From Balanoglossus misakiensis (Eukaryota > Hemichordata): DNA of 64,000 bases. A program made the translations under genes and the position numbers. This document shows positions 1 to 11,928 of the stretch, piece after piece. The notes beneath the pieces were generated by a model, which saw only the letters and a program-made list of their open reading frames with translations, had not been told where the DNA came from and ran no database searches. The DNA is taken from NCBI GenBank assembly GCA_040954595.2, contig CM082595.2:6572001-6636000 (forward strand), in the 5' to 3' direction. Each line of letters begins with the position of its first letter. Positions within the stretch are counted from its first letter, which is position 1.

Positions 1-3000
1 TTATGTTTTCGTGATACTTTTGTACCATTTGGTATAACGTTTCCACTTTAGGGGCTTTTGAAATTTCAAATCAAGAAATAATTTGAATAATCTGATCAAT
101 ATCTTGGTATGTACCGATACACCTCAGTGTGTACCACACACTCTAATTTAATTTAACCTCATTGGTTTTCAACAGACGCGAGTGGGCTAATGTATGTGTA
201 GAATTCATGAAGGGCAAAGTGGTTGAATCGTGCCGCCCGGTGTGCAACTGACAGAGGGGAAAAAATCAGACAGGAAGTTCAGCACAGTGCTCTGAGATAG
301 GGCTGCTTTGTAAATCCTTGCATGATACATTTGGCGCCAGTAGAGTGCCGATTACATGCTCGCGTATCCGATGCCTCGCATGTAGTCGTGACTTGGTTTC
401 TGTGATGTGGGTATGCGACTGAGTTTGCTGGTGGTTGTGTTATTATCCCCATTTGCCCAAGGGGGCAGAGGATATGCTGTGTAATTTCAGCGGAAAATTT
501 TCCGATGGTGAATTTTACTAAATGTATCATTATGGTTCATTGCAGTGTTCATGATGCAGGCAATCAGTTTCATTTAGTTTGCAGCCACAATCATAGAGAG
601 TATAAGCTTTCTCAGTATACATTGGGTTTTAGGGTAGGCAATCTTATATCAGTTAAACTGTTTCACCCCATTACCCAGTGGAAAGATCCGTTCTGCATAA
701 TTTGATCCGTTCTGCATAATTTGATCCATCATGGGCTACCTTAAACTAAACATTTAATTTGGTTTAGTGTAGAATGAAAGGGCAAAGAGTTTGTCATTTC
801 GTTTTTAAACGCCATAAAAATTGACAAATAAGTGAATTATAAGGTCATACTGAAAATTGCAATCTCCATGAATTTCATGAACAAAATTATCTTGCTGGTA
901 AATTTATTTATAACAATATTGGAAATTTAAAATGCCTGCCAAGCTGAGTGAAAATACAGTTGTACTAAATTGTTGATTTTTATGAAAACATCCATTACAT
1001 GTAGTTCTTTTCATGATTGCTGACAGTGTAAAAGGATGTTTTTCTGGAGTCTGTTTGTTGGTCACGTTTTCCTAATGATGAGCTCCCTCTGGGAATTAGC
1101 TTTATTGACATTTTAAAGATTTCAGTGCATAGCTTTTAAGGAGAATGTACATAATGTTATCTTTTCATGTTTCTACCAGTAATTGTGCTCTTTTTATGTT
1201 GTAGCATGTTGGTTATAGTTCTGATCGTTGTGCCTATACAATGTACAGCCATCACAAAGATTTGTTAATCAGATACAGTACTCATCTTCCTGCCAGCAGC
1301 AGCTTCTATCCCCATTGTCTGTAGTGTCATCTTCCACTCTTGCTGATGAAACAATAGGGTGAAACCACTGTGTAGAGACAAGAGGGATGGTCAGGCCAAA
1401 TATCTATGTAATTCTTTCTGTAGATAATGCTGTGTAAAACGCAAATGGCTGTCTTAATGAAAAGAATGGCAATTTCAAAATACTTTTAAATTTTGTAAAT
1501 AAACAATGGGGATACTTTTTTAGTTACAAGGACAGAATAATTATTTACCAGACAATTTAAACATAGACACTACAATATTGTTTATGATTTACATGATGAA
1601 TTTGATCAGCCTTTCCATTGTCGCCTCAGTTTTCCAGAGCACCCCTTTAGATAATGGACTTGCCTTTCCTGGAGGGGTTACGGATACTCTGGAAATTGCA
1701 GAATTCAAAACAGTTTCCCGTATAATTCCAGGCAAATTTGCCACTGTATGCTTCGCGGGCAGAGAGCTTTGAACAGTTGTGGATAAAACATATAGTGCCC
1801 GGTGTACGGTATCAACGGAATACTGAATGCACTTATCCGGGATTTGAAGGATTCCTGATGGAGATGGATGCTGCCCACTAATTTCCTCATAGCTGTCTCA
1901 CTCCTCGGTAACCAAGGAAAATTAATTGAAGGTACATGTATTTCAGCCATTGATTGATGGAGTGCTTTTAATAGTTTTTCATAAATTCTATACTGAACAG
2001 ATGAGATCTGATGTGAGCACTCTCAGCTCATGTATCCATTGGATCATTTTGCTGTCAGATATGGGGAAAAAATCCAATTCTTGTTCGGGAGGATGGTTGA
2101 TCCGAAATTGATGCTGAAACTGTGATGCCATATTAAACCACAATTTAATTCTAGCGACCAAAAACATGAAAATATTATTTATTATTTTTAATTCACAGTT
2201 TTCGTACTTGCCATACATGTACACATATCAAAATCTAAATTTCTGCTTCTACTGGAAATGACGCGTTTTCTGTATAATTCTGTTCCATGGTAATGTTGGA
2301 TAACGTACTAGTAATAGGCATGGATTTGCAGACATTATCTTTTCTGAATGGGTCAAGGTAGTGAGCTTCATTGCCGTAGGAATAATGTAATTATGGTTAA
2401 GAGTAATATACCCTTCAGCCAATCATTAAAATGGAAGCAGCTGCAATATTCAATTTTGTGTGTTTGGTGATAGTTCCATTCAGTGTAATATACTTGTGCC
2501 TCGTATTCTTTTTCTGAAAACCTGTTAAAATGTACTGTTTTCTCCTGATGTTTTTTATTTTTCTGTAATTGTACAAGTCCAAACTTCAGTTCAGTTGACA
2601 CCAATAACAGTTTGTACCTGGTATACCTAACATGATGAACACCGAACATGTTCAACATCTGCAAAAATACTGAAAAAGTTATCAAGAGAGACAGCCAGTA
2701 TTTGATACAAATACATAAATTACCCTTAATGTTGCAGGAGTCCAACCATCTTGAACTGTGAAAATAAATCCAAATTCATGATATCTCATGCTGTGATCAA
2801 CACCACAGCTCAGAAAAAGGAGGAAAATGATCCTGTCCGGATTGTGTGTACCTCAGATGGTGCATGCTGTTTCTGTTATTTGGAGTGTGGCGGTCCATTT
2901 GAGTGATACCGGTATGCGGTAATTGTTCAATTGTTGGATAAAAATCTCTCTATTCTCGCGATCCCTCTTCCTGTTCATTGTAGAGTGAGTCATTTCAGTC

Positions 3001-6000
3001 TCAATGCAACCAGGCAGCACCCGTGGGAGAAATAAAACTCAGCTTTTGTGTTGGAAATTGGTTTTGTCACATTTGTGATGTGAGTAGCTGTTGCTAAAGA
3101 TAAGTGTTTCTTTAAATATTTACATGCACGATGCATTTCATAAAATCGAGAATGGTGTTCTGCTGTGCATGCTCTATGTAAAGAAAGTTGCTTTGGATGC
3201 TGACAATTTTGGCTGGTTCCTGATAATTTTACCCAAATCGTTAGTATTAAGGTTTTATCAATTATTGATGGAGAGAGATTTGATCGAATATGTGAGAAAA
3301 CTTCACAACATGAAAATCATGAAACAAAGCAGTAACTTGCGAATTTCATTTTTTCTTCAAAATACTGCAGTAAAGCCTTCAGAATTTTCAACAGAAACAA
3401 AACTGTGTAATTCAGCTCAGAAGACAGATTTCTCTTTTGTAGATCACGGTGAAATAAACAGCCTGCCTCATCAAGGTTATATAACTTACACTTGTTCAGT
3501 GAAATTGCCACATTCTGCTTTTTTTCAAAAGGTTGAACTCAAGTGGTGTTTGTTATAATGTATTCAATAACCTTGGTGTTAAGGGTTGGACACCCTGAAC
3601 ACAATCACTTCATCAGTGCCAACAAATAGATATGATGAGACATCAAACATCCTATACATGTGCAGAGAAAATTATCTTGTATTCATGTTTATATTGCACA
3701 GTTCTTGATTTATAACAACCCCGGCAGTAGCTCACATGTAAAATGGTGAATTTGTCAGTAATCTGTGCGTGAGCACTTAAGTTATGTAAATGATGCCTTC
3801 CAGGTAGCTACATACATACTCTACAATGTTTCTAAACTGTTCTTTAAGGCATGTGTATTTCAATAGCTTTTCTAAATTAATCATGTTGTCAAAGTACTTT
3901 TGATTTTTAAACCGCATTGGCCAAAAAATCAAACATGTGCAAAAGAGTAATTCAGTCTCTGAGGCTTATAACTGTTAACAGCTGTGTAGTTTTAATTTGT
4001 CACTATATGTAACATACATGTACATATATACCATAAACAAAACCTGCCACATTGTCAACAACCATGTCTATGTTCGTGGTTATCTTGTTTATCAGAAACA
4101 ACTAGGTTCAAGAGTTTCAGGAACATTTTTGCTGGATAGGCAGTTCAGTGCAAACTGTGAAAATATTTATCTAGTCAATGCAATTGATTTTATGATAAGA
4201 CGCGTACAAAATGGGAACTGTCTCAACATCGCACATCTCTCCAGAAATCCATGAATCCGAAGTCAACCATCTATTAATCTTCTTTTCTATTCACACTTTT
4301 GATAATCCAAAAGTAAGATGGAAGGGTTTTACCACACACATGGGATGCAGCTTTTGCCGGCAGTGTTCCAAACAATGCTGCATGTAAAAATAGCTTGATG
4401 TTGCTCTCTTTGGATTAATACTCAGGTTGTCTTGGATAATTTCAAATCCTCAAAGTTTTAATATTTTAAGTTTTTTCTCTTTGAGCAATCCCAGTCGCAT
4501 TATGTGGTGCAGGAAATGACAAGCAGATGCTTTTGGTGCATAAATAATTTGCAGGTGTCTAGTCCCTCCTGCTAGAGGCTAAATGGGACAGCTGTGTCAT
4601 GCACTGGTTGCTGTATAAATGGCAGAGATTTCAACCGATCTATCAAGAGGTGGACTATTTACAATCTATGCTGAGACAACTCCATTTCTATGGCATTAAT
4701 CCAGTCAGTAGCAAACAATCCAACTTGATCTTTCATTTTACTTCAAATTTGTCATAGTCTAGCATAGCTCAAATCTTGGTCGAGTCTCGCAGATAATTTG
4801 TGTCCATTCCAGTCTGACTGTTAACACCCTAGTTCCAACATGGTTAGTAACCGTGGACCTGATAAAAACTTAAAGATCACATTCATTTTTACAGGCTAAA
4901 AAATCTCCAATCAAATTTTTCGCACCTAATTTCTTTGTGCTCTGCACCATCTGAAATGAGGTCCTGATTAAGAAATGAATTGTAGCCATTGCATTAATAG
5001 AGGGCGCTCATCCAGTTGTCTCCATGACAATCACCATCCTCTCACAAAGTATTGTAATGTACTTGGCTGCAGCAAATGAGAGATTGGTGGTACATTCGAC
5101 AAACTGAACACAGCTCCTCATGAGTGCACGTTTCAGTTGTCCTGTCCAACTGCCACTGGCATTAGATGAGATCAAGTGTCGATGTATCTGTGTCAGTCAT
5201 TTAAAGGGAAAAACCATATTAGGATTTGCAAAACATTCTGAATTTGTAGATAAAATGGGGGATAACTCAAAATGAAAAATCTTATTTTCCTGATTTTGTA
5301 CACTAGTGAATTTAAGGAAACAAAAATAAAGAGTAAACATGGTGTTCCCAACCTACTTTATTTTAGTTAAGGGTCTTGAATAAGAGGAAACAATAAATAT
5401 AATTCCATCAAAGGTCAGGGCTGTTTCCCTTAAAGTAATAAACTAATATTATATTCTAATATTGTTCCTATTCATCTTCGCAAGTTAAAACATTCTGTTG
5501 GCACATTAATACATGTATACCAATAATTAGCAAAAACATGGCAAAAGAGTCTTGCACACATGAATTCATGTCAGTTCACAGGACCTCGATGTTATTACAT
5601 ATGAATCATGGACAGGTGAGAAACAATTGAGGGTACAGACAGATTAATTCTCCGGAATTAATGAATCTCTGAATGAAATTGCCCAAGGCCATGCTTGCGA
5701 CAGACTATAATTAGTGAATGTACAGGTACAGTAGACATGATGGTTGTAACAGTTGTCAACATTCAATACAAATGAACTGAATGAATAATGCAAGTTCCTA
5801 CAATACACTAATCTTTTCCGTTAGAATTTTGCAGAATTCATGGTGAGATAATGTCATTTTATGGAGAGCAGTTCCGCTAAATTTAGACACACAGCTGTGT
5901 ATATCGCTCCTGGATGACATTTCTGAGTGTCGTTTGGTTTAAATGGCTTCCCAAGAGATGATCTTTTCCATCAGATTCTGATTCAAGTTACTTCTAAGTA

Positions 6001-6229
6001 TTCCCAATTCCCTGTGCAATTTGCCAGCTTTCTTCTTTTTCCAGGTATTAAACAAGACTAGATGTCACATAAGGGAATTGCTAATAAGTTAGTCGACGAG
6101 ACATTTTATCTCCCATTTGGTTTATGTTATAAACCAGAGGGAGGTTATGGGATCTCTCTGCATCCATCTACGGTACTTGTCTGTGTGTCTGTTTGTTTGT
6201 TTGTACCGAGTATAGTGTACCAGTATACA
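1..6229. other. Non-coding upstream region, no supportable gene
   Basis: AT-rich sequence without splice-linked coding exons that I can support. Open frames of 60-155 codons occur, but several begin at TTG or CTG rather than ATG, none resembles a protein family, and none has convincing acceptor/donor pairs. It may be intergenic DNA or the distal 5' region of the metallopeptidase gene. A 19-bp direct duplication lies at 685-722. I see no RNA genes. Confidence 0.6.
685..727. repeat. 19-bp tandem duplication
   Basis: The 19-bp unit starting GATCCGTTCTG occurs at 685-703 and again at 704-722, and the first five bases recur at 723. It is a simple two-copy direct repeat of no evident function. Confidence 0.8.
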
Positions 6230-6600
6230 ATGTATGTATGTATGTATGTATGTATGTATGTATGTATGTATGTATGTATGTATGTATGTATGTATGTATG
6301 TATGTATGTATGTATGTATGTATGTATGTATGTATGTATGTATGTATGTATGTATGTATGTATGTATGTATGTATGTATGTATGTATGTATGTATGTATG
6401 TATGTATGTATGTATGTATGTATGTATGTATGTATGTATGTATGTATGTATGTATGTATGTACCGTGTATGTATGTATGTATGTATGTATGTATGTATGT
6501 ATGTATGTATGTATGTATGTATGTATGTATGTATGTATGTATGTATGTATGTATGTATGTATGTATGTATGTATGTATGTATGTATGTATGTATGTATGT
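6230..6600. repeat. (ATGT)n tetranucleotide microsatellite, two blocks
   Basis: There are about 58 perfect ATGT units at 6230-6462, a six-base interruption (CCGTGT), then about 33 perfect units at 6469-6600. The tract ends by inverting into ACATACAT. The long open frames on both strands here (YVCM and HTYI repeats) are by-products: a 4-bp repeat cycles through all three frames without making a stop. Confidence 0.97.
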
Positions 6601-7671
6601 ACATACATATGCTGAGGTGTATGTATGTACTGGTACATTGCAAAAACTTGAATATTCTTCATGTGATGGGCAGTAGAGGTGTAATGTGAAGTAAATGACT
6701 GCTGTCTTCCGCAGACTATTACGATTTTATGGCCAGGCTCGTTATTTCGCTCGAACTAGCTTGACAGGTTGGTTAAGTGTTTGAAGGGAACTAATAAGAA
6801 TTGAATGACAGGGCTAGAAGAGCATTAGGGATGAGCTAAGGACTGTTTGGGGTATCCTTTAGCCCCTGATAAGACGTCAAAGCAGTGAAGGCTCTTCAAC
6901 AAACCATGCATAAATTATGAATATGGTAGCTGCTTTTAACCTCTATTGAATGTTTGGTTTCACGGTTATACTGGGGTACATGTACTTGAAAATGTTCATG
7001 TTGACTGTAAACATGGAAAAGAAATTGTACATGCATGCGGACACTGGTTTTAAAGCTTGGGGATGTTGATTTCCGACAAAGATAATATTAGATAATATTT
7101 TGGTAAAGGGAATGGCATTAATTTTATTAGTTATAAAAGTATCGTATTTGTGATAAACACGGGTTTTGTGAATACATGTAGCTGTAAATAACGATGATCT
7201 TGCAAGAGGTTAGCTAATACCCCTTGGCTATAACCTGTATTATTTAATTAAGTAGGCAAATTCTCTCTTGTTGGTAAAGTGTTATTGAAATCAATTAGTG
7301 TATAATGAACATAAAAATTATCGTATGATTCTCCTTTGTCAATATAACTAGGGCAGATGGAAGTAGAAAAATGGATTACTACGGGAAACAAATGTGCTTC
7401 AGGTGATGTTTGCAAAAGTAAATTCTGTATATTTCCTGCCCATTAAGTGTATGTGGTGTCAGATTTTAATAGGCAGATGATCCGATTTACTTTATAAAAT
7501 TCTCTTTTTATGCAGACACGACTTTGCACGATTTTAGACTAATGCCTGCCAGTAAGGTTCAACATTATCCTTTAATGGCTTTCAGGGCAGAAAAGCTCAG
7601 TTTATTGTCAAAAAGGTGTAATTTAATGACCAAAGATGCATCATTGGGTATCCCCTTTAGTATAGTGCATA
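6601..7671. other. Non-coding, nothing recognised
   Basis: AT-rich sequence between two simple repeats. I see no coding exon, RNA gene or clear regulatory element. Confidence 0.5.
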
Positions 7672-7763
7672 TGTCTGTATCTCTGTCTGTCTGTTCGTCT
7701 GTCAGTCTGTCAGTCTATCTGTCTGTCTGTATGTGTGTGTACATGTATGTACATGTATGTAGT
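7672..7763. repeat. Degenerate TCTG/TGTA simple repeat
   Basis: Imperfect runs of CTGT and TCTG pass into TGTG and ACATGTATGT repeats. This looks like a decayed tetranucleotide microsatellite related in composition to the ATGT tract 1 kb upstream. Confidence 0.8.
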
Positions 7764-9486
7764 GACGTCTATATTATAGTATAATTTCCCCATCTGGTAT
7801 TTGAAATGCCGTGGCCAATTTTAAATTGCATACGTTGTTTGATGAGAATGAGAGGTGAAATATTTACGCTAGTATCGATGTTGCGTGTGCTAATTTCTTC
7901 TTAAAAGGTTGGAGGTGGTTGAGAAAATCTGTTCCAAATTATGTGCTTGTTCCAAATGTTATGTGGCAAAAACTCCTGATAGTAACATGAAGTTTTGAAT
8001 AGGCAACGGATGGGCCACAGGCGCTTGCAAACTTTCTCTGTGTCATCTGTACTTTAGCAGTTGGACTTATGCTTTCGTTGATAAATTATGTACATACCAG
8101 ATGAAATTAACTTATAATACATGTTGTACTATTTTTATATAACCATGCAAAAGCCTGCAGGGACATGCAATACTGTGCCAATAATTACTTTGTGCTTTCA
8201 GCAGTGCTCAGCTCATGCATTAATAATTATACACAATGTACAAAAGTTAAATTTATACCATCAGCTTTGTATTATACCCGGTATACACCAGATAAATCAT
8301 ATCAGCCATTTTAGAGATCCAAACTTTAGAATGATCAGACTTTAATGTAGTCCTGCATTTTCTCAGTTCTATCAATCTTCAGTCCCTTACGCAATTAAAC
8401 ACTTGATCTGTGACTTTTTAATCTTTCATTATCCAGTGAATGAATCTGTAAAAACACAACAACAGAATTTTGTGTTTGCGCTTATCCCACCTGTTAGGCA
8501 ATGAATTGGCATCCAGCGAGATGGAATTTCAATTGCTAGTTGAAAAATTAACTTGAAATAATCTCACTTGTGGCCACATGTTGTGTTGTCTAAACTATCT
8601 GGGGAGATATATTTTTTTCTGTTCTTGCCTAAACTGTCTCCAAGGAAGCATTTGTGATGTCAAGTATAACGCTTAGATCCCGCGAGAGAATTCTTCACTG
8701 CACAGTGAAAATGTAAAATGTGAATGGTGGCCATTTAATCACACAGCCAATTAGAATGTTTAAATATTAAAATGTGGCCAAGTGTCATCATTTATCATCA
8801 GTAATCGACTTCTTTCACTGCACCGTGTTTAACTTTCATACACTGTATTACATAATGAAAAATATTATGAAGTATTATAATAGTGATCACTTCCTTTTTA
8901 TAATAAAATGACTGTATATTCAGCTTTCTACCAAATAACAATAACATGGCACACTTAATAATAATTTGCACCAGTTAAATTATCTCTTTTTAAATTCCTT
9001 CATCTCAAGCAAGATCAGAATTGAGATGAAAAGGCATATTTTAATACGTGATTTTGAATATCGTAATCAATTACCACGTTTTTAAAGGAAAAACACTGCC
9101 ACGTAAATGTAGGTTTTTGTGCTCGCAACTGATCAACAGTAGCATTTACATGATAACAGTAGAAAATCGTGAAGGCATGATTAGCTGGAGAGTGACTTGA
9201 CATGCAAAGTATTTTTTTGTGATTTATGAAGGTAATTAATTCTTAGATTTGTAGTCGTTAAATGGCGACTAGAGTCAGGATGCTGAGTTCAATGTAATTT
9301 GTATACGTACTTGATAGTGCAGGTATAATTTACTCGGCTGTAGTCAAAGTAGATCAGATTGGGTTTTTTATCACTCTTACGAGAAATAGGACTAGCTGAA
9401 TACATCAAATGAGGGCATTGACTGAATCATTTCTGATTTTCAACATTGTACCGGTTTTCTGGGGGATGAACGGTACATGTTCATCA
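7764..9486. other. Non-coding, nothing recognised
   Basis: AT-rich DNA with no supportable exon. The ATG-started frame at 8121-8345 is short and has no family resemblance. Confidence 0.5.
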
Positions 9487-9499
9487 GTTGCCTAGCAAC
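9487..9499. promoter_or_regulatory. Perfect RFX X-box (GTTGCCTAGCAAC)
   Basis: The 13-base palindrome GTTGCC-T-AGCAAC fits the RFX-family X-box (GTNRCC, a spacer of 0-3 bases, RGYAAC) at every position. It lies about 0.34 kb upstream of the candidate first coding exon of the metallopeptidase gene, where a proximal promoter would be expected. RFX factors drive ciliary and some neuronal genes in animals. Use of the site here is inferred only. Confidence 0.55.
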
Positions 9500-9823
9500 A
9501 GAGAGGCCAAGAAGGAACGTCTTGAAGGTCATTTTAAGGTCGCACTGAATTTCTGAGCTTGTTAGCGTGATTTACGAGAGGGACGTTACGAGCTGAGCTG
9601 AATGTCACCTAGTGCACAATGTATGTATACAAAGGCTTCTTGCGTCGGCTGTCTCCCTGACAGGAATTTCTGAACTTGCTCGGTGGTCTGTTGAAGAGAC
9701 AGCGTCTCTGTGCTCTTCTGACAGCCGCGCGAGGAGGGGAAAGCGTTTAGTCAGTACTGACAAAATAGTCTCCGTTCACTTTTGTGTGTGGGGATTAACG
9801 TCTCCGGAACATCACGGCTGGAA

Positions 9824-9856
9824 ATGACGGATGTTACAGAGAAAGATTCGGAGAAG
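9824..9856 (+). CDS. Candidate alternative first coding exon of the ECE-type gene
   Basis: ATG at 9824 has G at -3 and A at +4, opens an 11-codon frame (MTDVTEKDSEK), and runs straight into a good donor, G|GTAAGG, at 9856/9857. The exon ends in phase 0. The next exon is preceded by an AG at 11683-11684 and starts in phase 0 with ATG ACA, so joining them adds 11 residues and gives a 769-residue protein. Vertebrate ECE-1 makes isoforms that differ only in such N-terminal cytosolic leaders joined to a shared exon. An upstream ATG frame at 9612-9827 would lie in the 5' leader. Transcript evidence is lacking. Confidence 0.45.
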
Positions 9857-11684
9857 GTAAGGTTTGGATTGTCAGTCTCGTCTGTCGGTGCTTTCAGAAT
9901 ATCACACTGGGAGAGTGTTTGTGACTTAGATCACATCATTTGCTTGTGCAGGGATTTGACAGTGATGTCTAAACCACAAATACAATGTGACTCAGATTGA
10001 TAGCACAGTCCTGTGTGTTCAGAAGAGTTGTCTGTATATAGTCCTACATGTATGGAATTACATTTACCCAGTATTATTGTTTGGTGGCCTGTGTGATTCA
10101 CAGAGATCTTACCTTAAATTTCTGTGTCATTTAAATGGCATGTATTAATGCCCCAGTATATCAGCAGTGATATTTACACCAAGCCAAGTGCTCTGCTGTC
10201 GTTAAACTATTTTCTGCAGGATCATACTACTATTTACGGAAAGCATCACCAAAATTTCATTTCTTTAATAAACATCTGTCCCCATTGCAAGGGATGTATT
10301 ACCTTAAATTTAAATAAATATAATGTATAAAAGCTTGTGAGGGTTGCTGTTTGTATGCTGGACAACAGCACTAACATTCTAAAACCACAAAAAGGATAAA
10401 CCAGATCATCACGATGCTACTTAAAGAATATATGATGCTAGAAACAAAGATACCGGTAATACATGTAAAGTTGAAGTCAGCCCATAAATGTGTCAACACT
10501 AGTTTCCTTAGCCCATTCAGTCAGAAATTGGTTTACTGGTGTGTATGTGAGTGATGTTGTCTGTCGTTTTAAGCTAAACAGAATTTACTGCCGACAGTAT
10601 AGAAATTGTAGGGTAGTACATCACTGCACTCGTGCCACAACTATAAAGTTTGTTGTTATGTTTCAACCATGAGTGAGTCGTAAAATTATGGTCCATGCGT
10701 GTAATCCCTGGCACTTGGTGTTTTTATCATTGTGGGGCTGTTATCCGTATTCCCAATAAAGTTTAACGTTTTTATTCTGTTGTTCTGTGAGATCAGTGTG
10801 TAATACATAATATATGAAAAGCGTTTCAATCAGGTTTGCCTGTATTGTGTAAAGGAAGTTTGACTTCCCTAATTTGTGTGGTCACTGAGAAAGATTGTCA
10901 ATGTTAATCAATTTCAAGTTTACATGATTTCAGTCGATGGCCTTCACTGTTCAAAATTCAGTCAAAAATGAAAAAATAAGACTTTACTTATGTGATATAT
11001 CCTTAAAGGTCTGCTTTGAGGAGGGAATTTAATCATCTTGCGGTGCTCTTTCTGTGTAAGTGTTGAGATTGCCTTGAAACCAGTTAACAACATATGTTTC
11101 TGACACACACCTATCCCCGTGCACAATGACATTCAGTCTGCTATTTCAGATGCACACAAGAACGCCATGATTCACAGATGAATGACGGTCATTAACAGGC
11201 TTCACGGTCCTCTTGAGTGAGACGATCGAGAAATCGATCCGTTGGAAATGGGATTTCTATACACCTTTCCGCAATATGAAATAAAAATAGCAGTCGATAA
11301 AAAACGGTATATTACAAATCTCCAATCAGCAGCTGTCAATCAATGTATCCCAGTGTTAAACCCTTACATTGTATACAACATGTTTCGCTGTAAAAAAAAA
11401 ACCTAAAATAGCATAAATTGAGAGAAAGATGATTTTGCAAAATAATGTGATGTATTTGGGCAACCAGGGATGCACTCTGTACTCACAAGGGAATGTTTAC
11501 CACGAAAAAGAACTTAATTTTTCCGAGAATTTCCGCATACATTAGAAGATGCTATTAGAGCATATGGTTTATTAGTTTGGCCTGTTATCAAATCTCCAAG
11601 CTGTCTCAGAGAAGTGTCAGTTAGCAACACATCAGTCCAGATCTTCTCGCCGATCATCTCCTCTCCTGTGATTACTTCGAACAG
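9857..11684 (+). other. Putative intron 1 / promoter of a shorter isoform
   Basis: AT-rich sequence between the candidate leader exon and the shared exon. It ends with CGAACAG, a usable but pyrimidine-poor acceptor. Alternatively, transcription starts inside this stretch and the ATG at 11685 is the true start; its context (C at -3) is weaker than that of 9824. No other coding exon is seen. Confidence 0.4.
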
Positions 11685-11928
11685 ATGACAAAATATGAAC
11701 GCACAACATTCGAGGACGGCGACACGGACGCGGACGCGGGCAGCACGGCCAGCCTGGAGCACACCCAGCCGGACGTCACGTTCCGGTCGCCGCAGCCGAA
11801 GCCCAAGACGCTGCTGTCCATGTGGAACGACTTCTCCCTGTTGGAGCGCATACTCTGTGTGTGTACCGTGCTGCTTCTCCTTACCGTACTGGTGCTCGTT
11901 TTAGTCATCGCAAATAATAAAAGAACAA
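11685..11928 (+). CDS. ECE1: ECE exon: cytosolic tail and membrane anchor (aa 1-81)
   Basis: Starts [13 protein letters not shown], matching the shared ECE-1 start (STYKRATLDEED-like). A tail with alternating Asp follows, then a Leu/Val-rich membrane segment at about 56-76. Donor A|GTAAGT; ends in phase 1. The first half is markedly GC-rich compared with the flanking introns. Confidence 0.9.

Noticed and set aside
2368-2745. 125-codon minus-strand frame
   Set aside because: Composition is that of random AT-rich DNA, with no supporting signals.
3091-3558. 155-codon plus-strand frame
   Set aside because: It begins at TTG, has no ATG-based start in context, no splice sites and no family resemblance. 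Chance frames of this size occur in long AT-rich DNA.
6062-6689. Long ORFs of YVCM or HTYI repeats on both strands
   Set aside because: Translation of a pure ATGT microsatellite, open in all frames because the 4-bp unit yields no stop.
9612-9827. 71-codon ORF as the start of the ECE gene
   Set aside because: It is out of frame with the ECE exons and overlaps the ATG at 9824. At most it is an upstream ORF in the leader.
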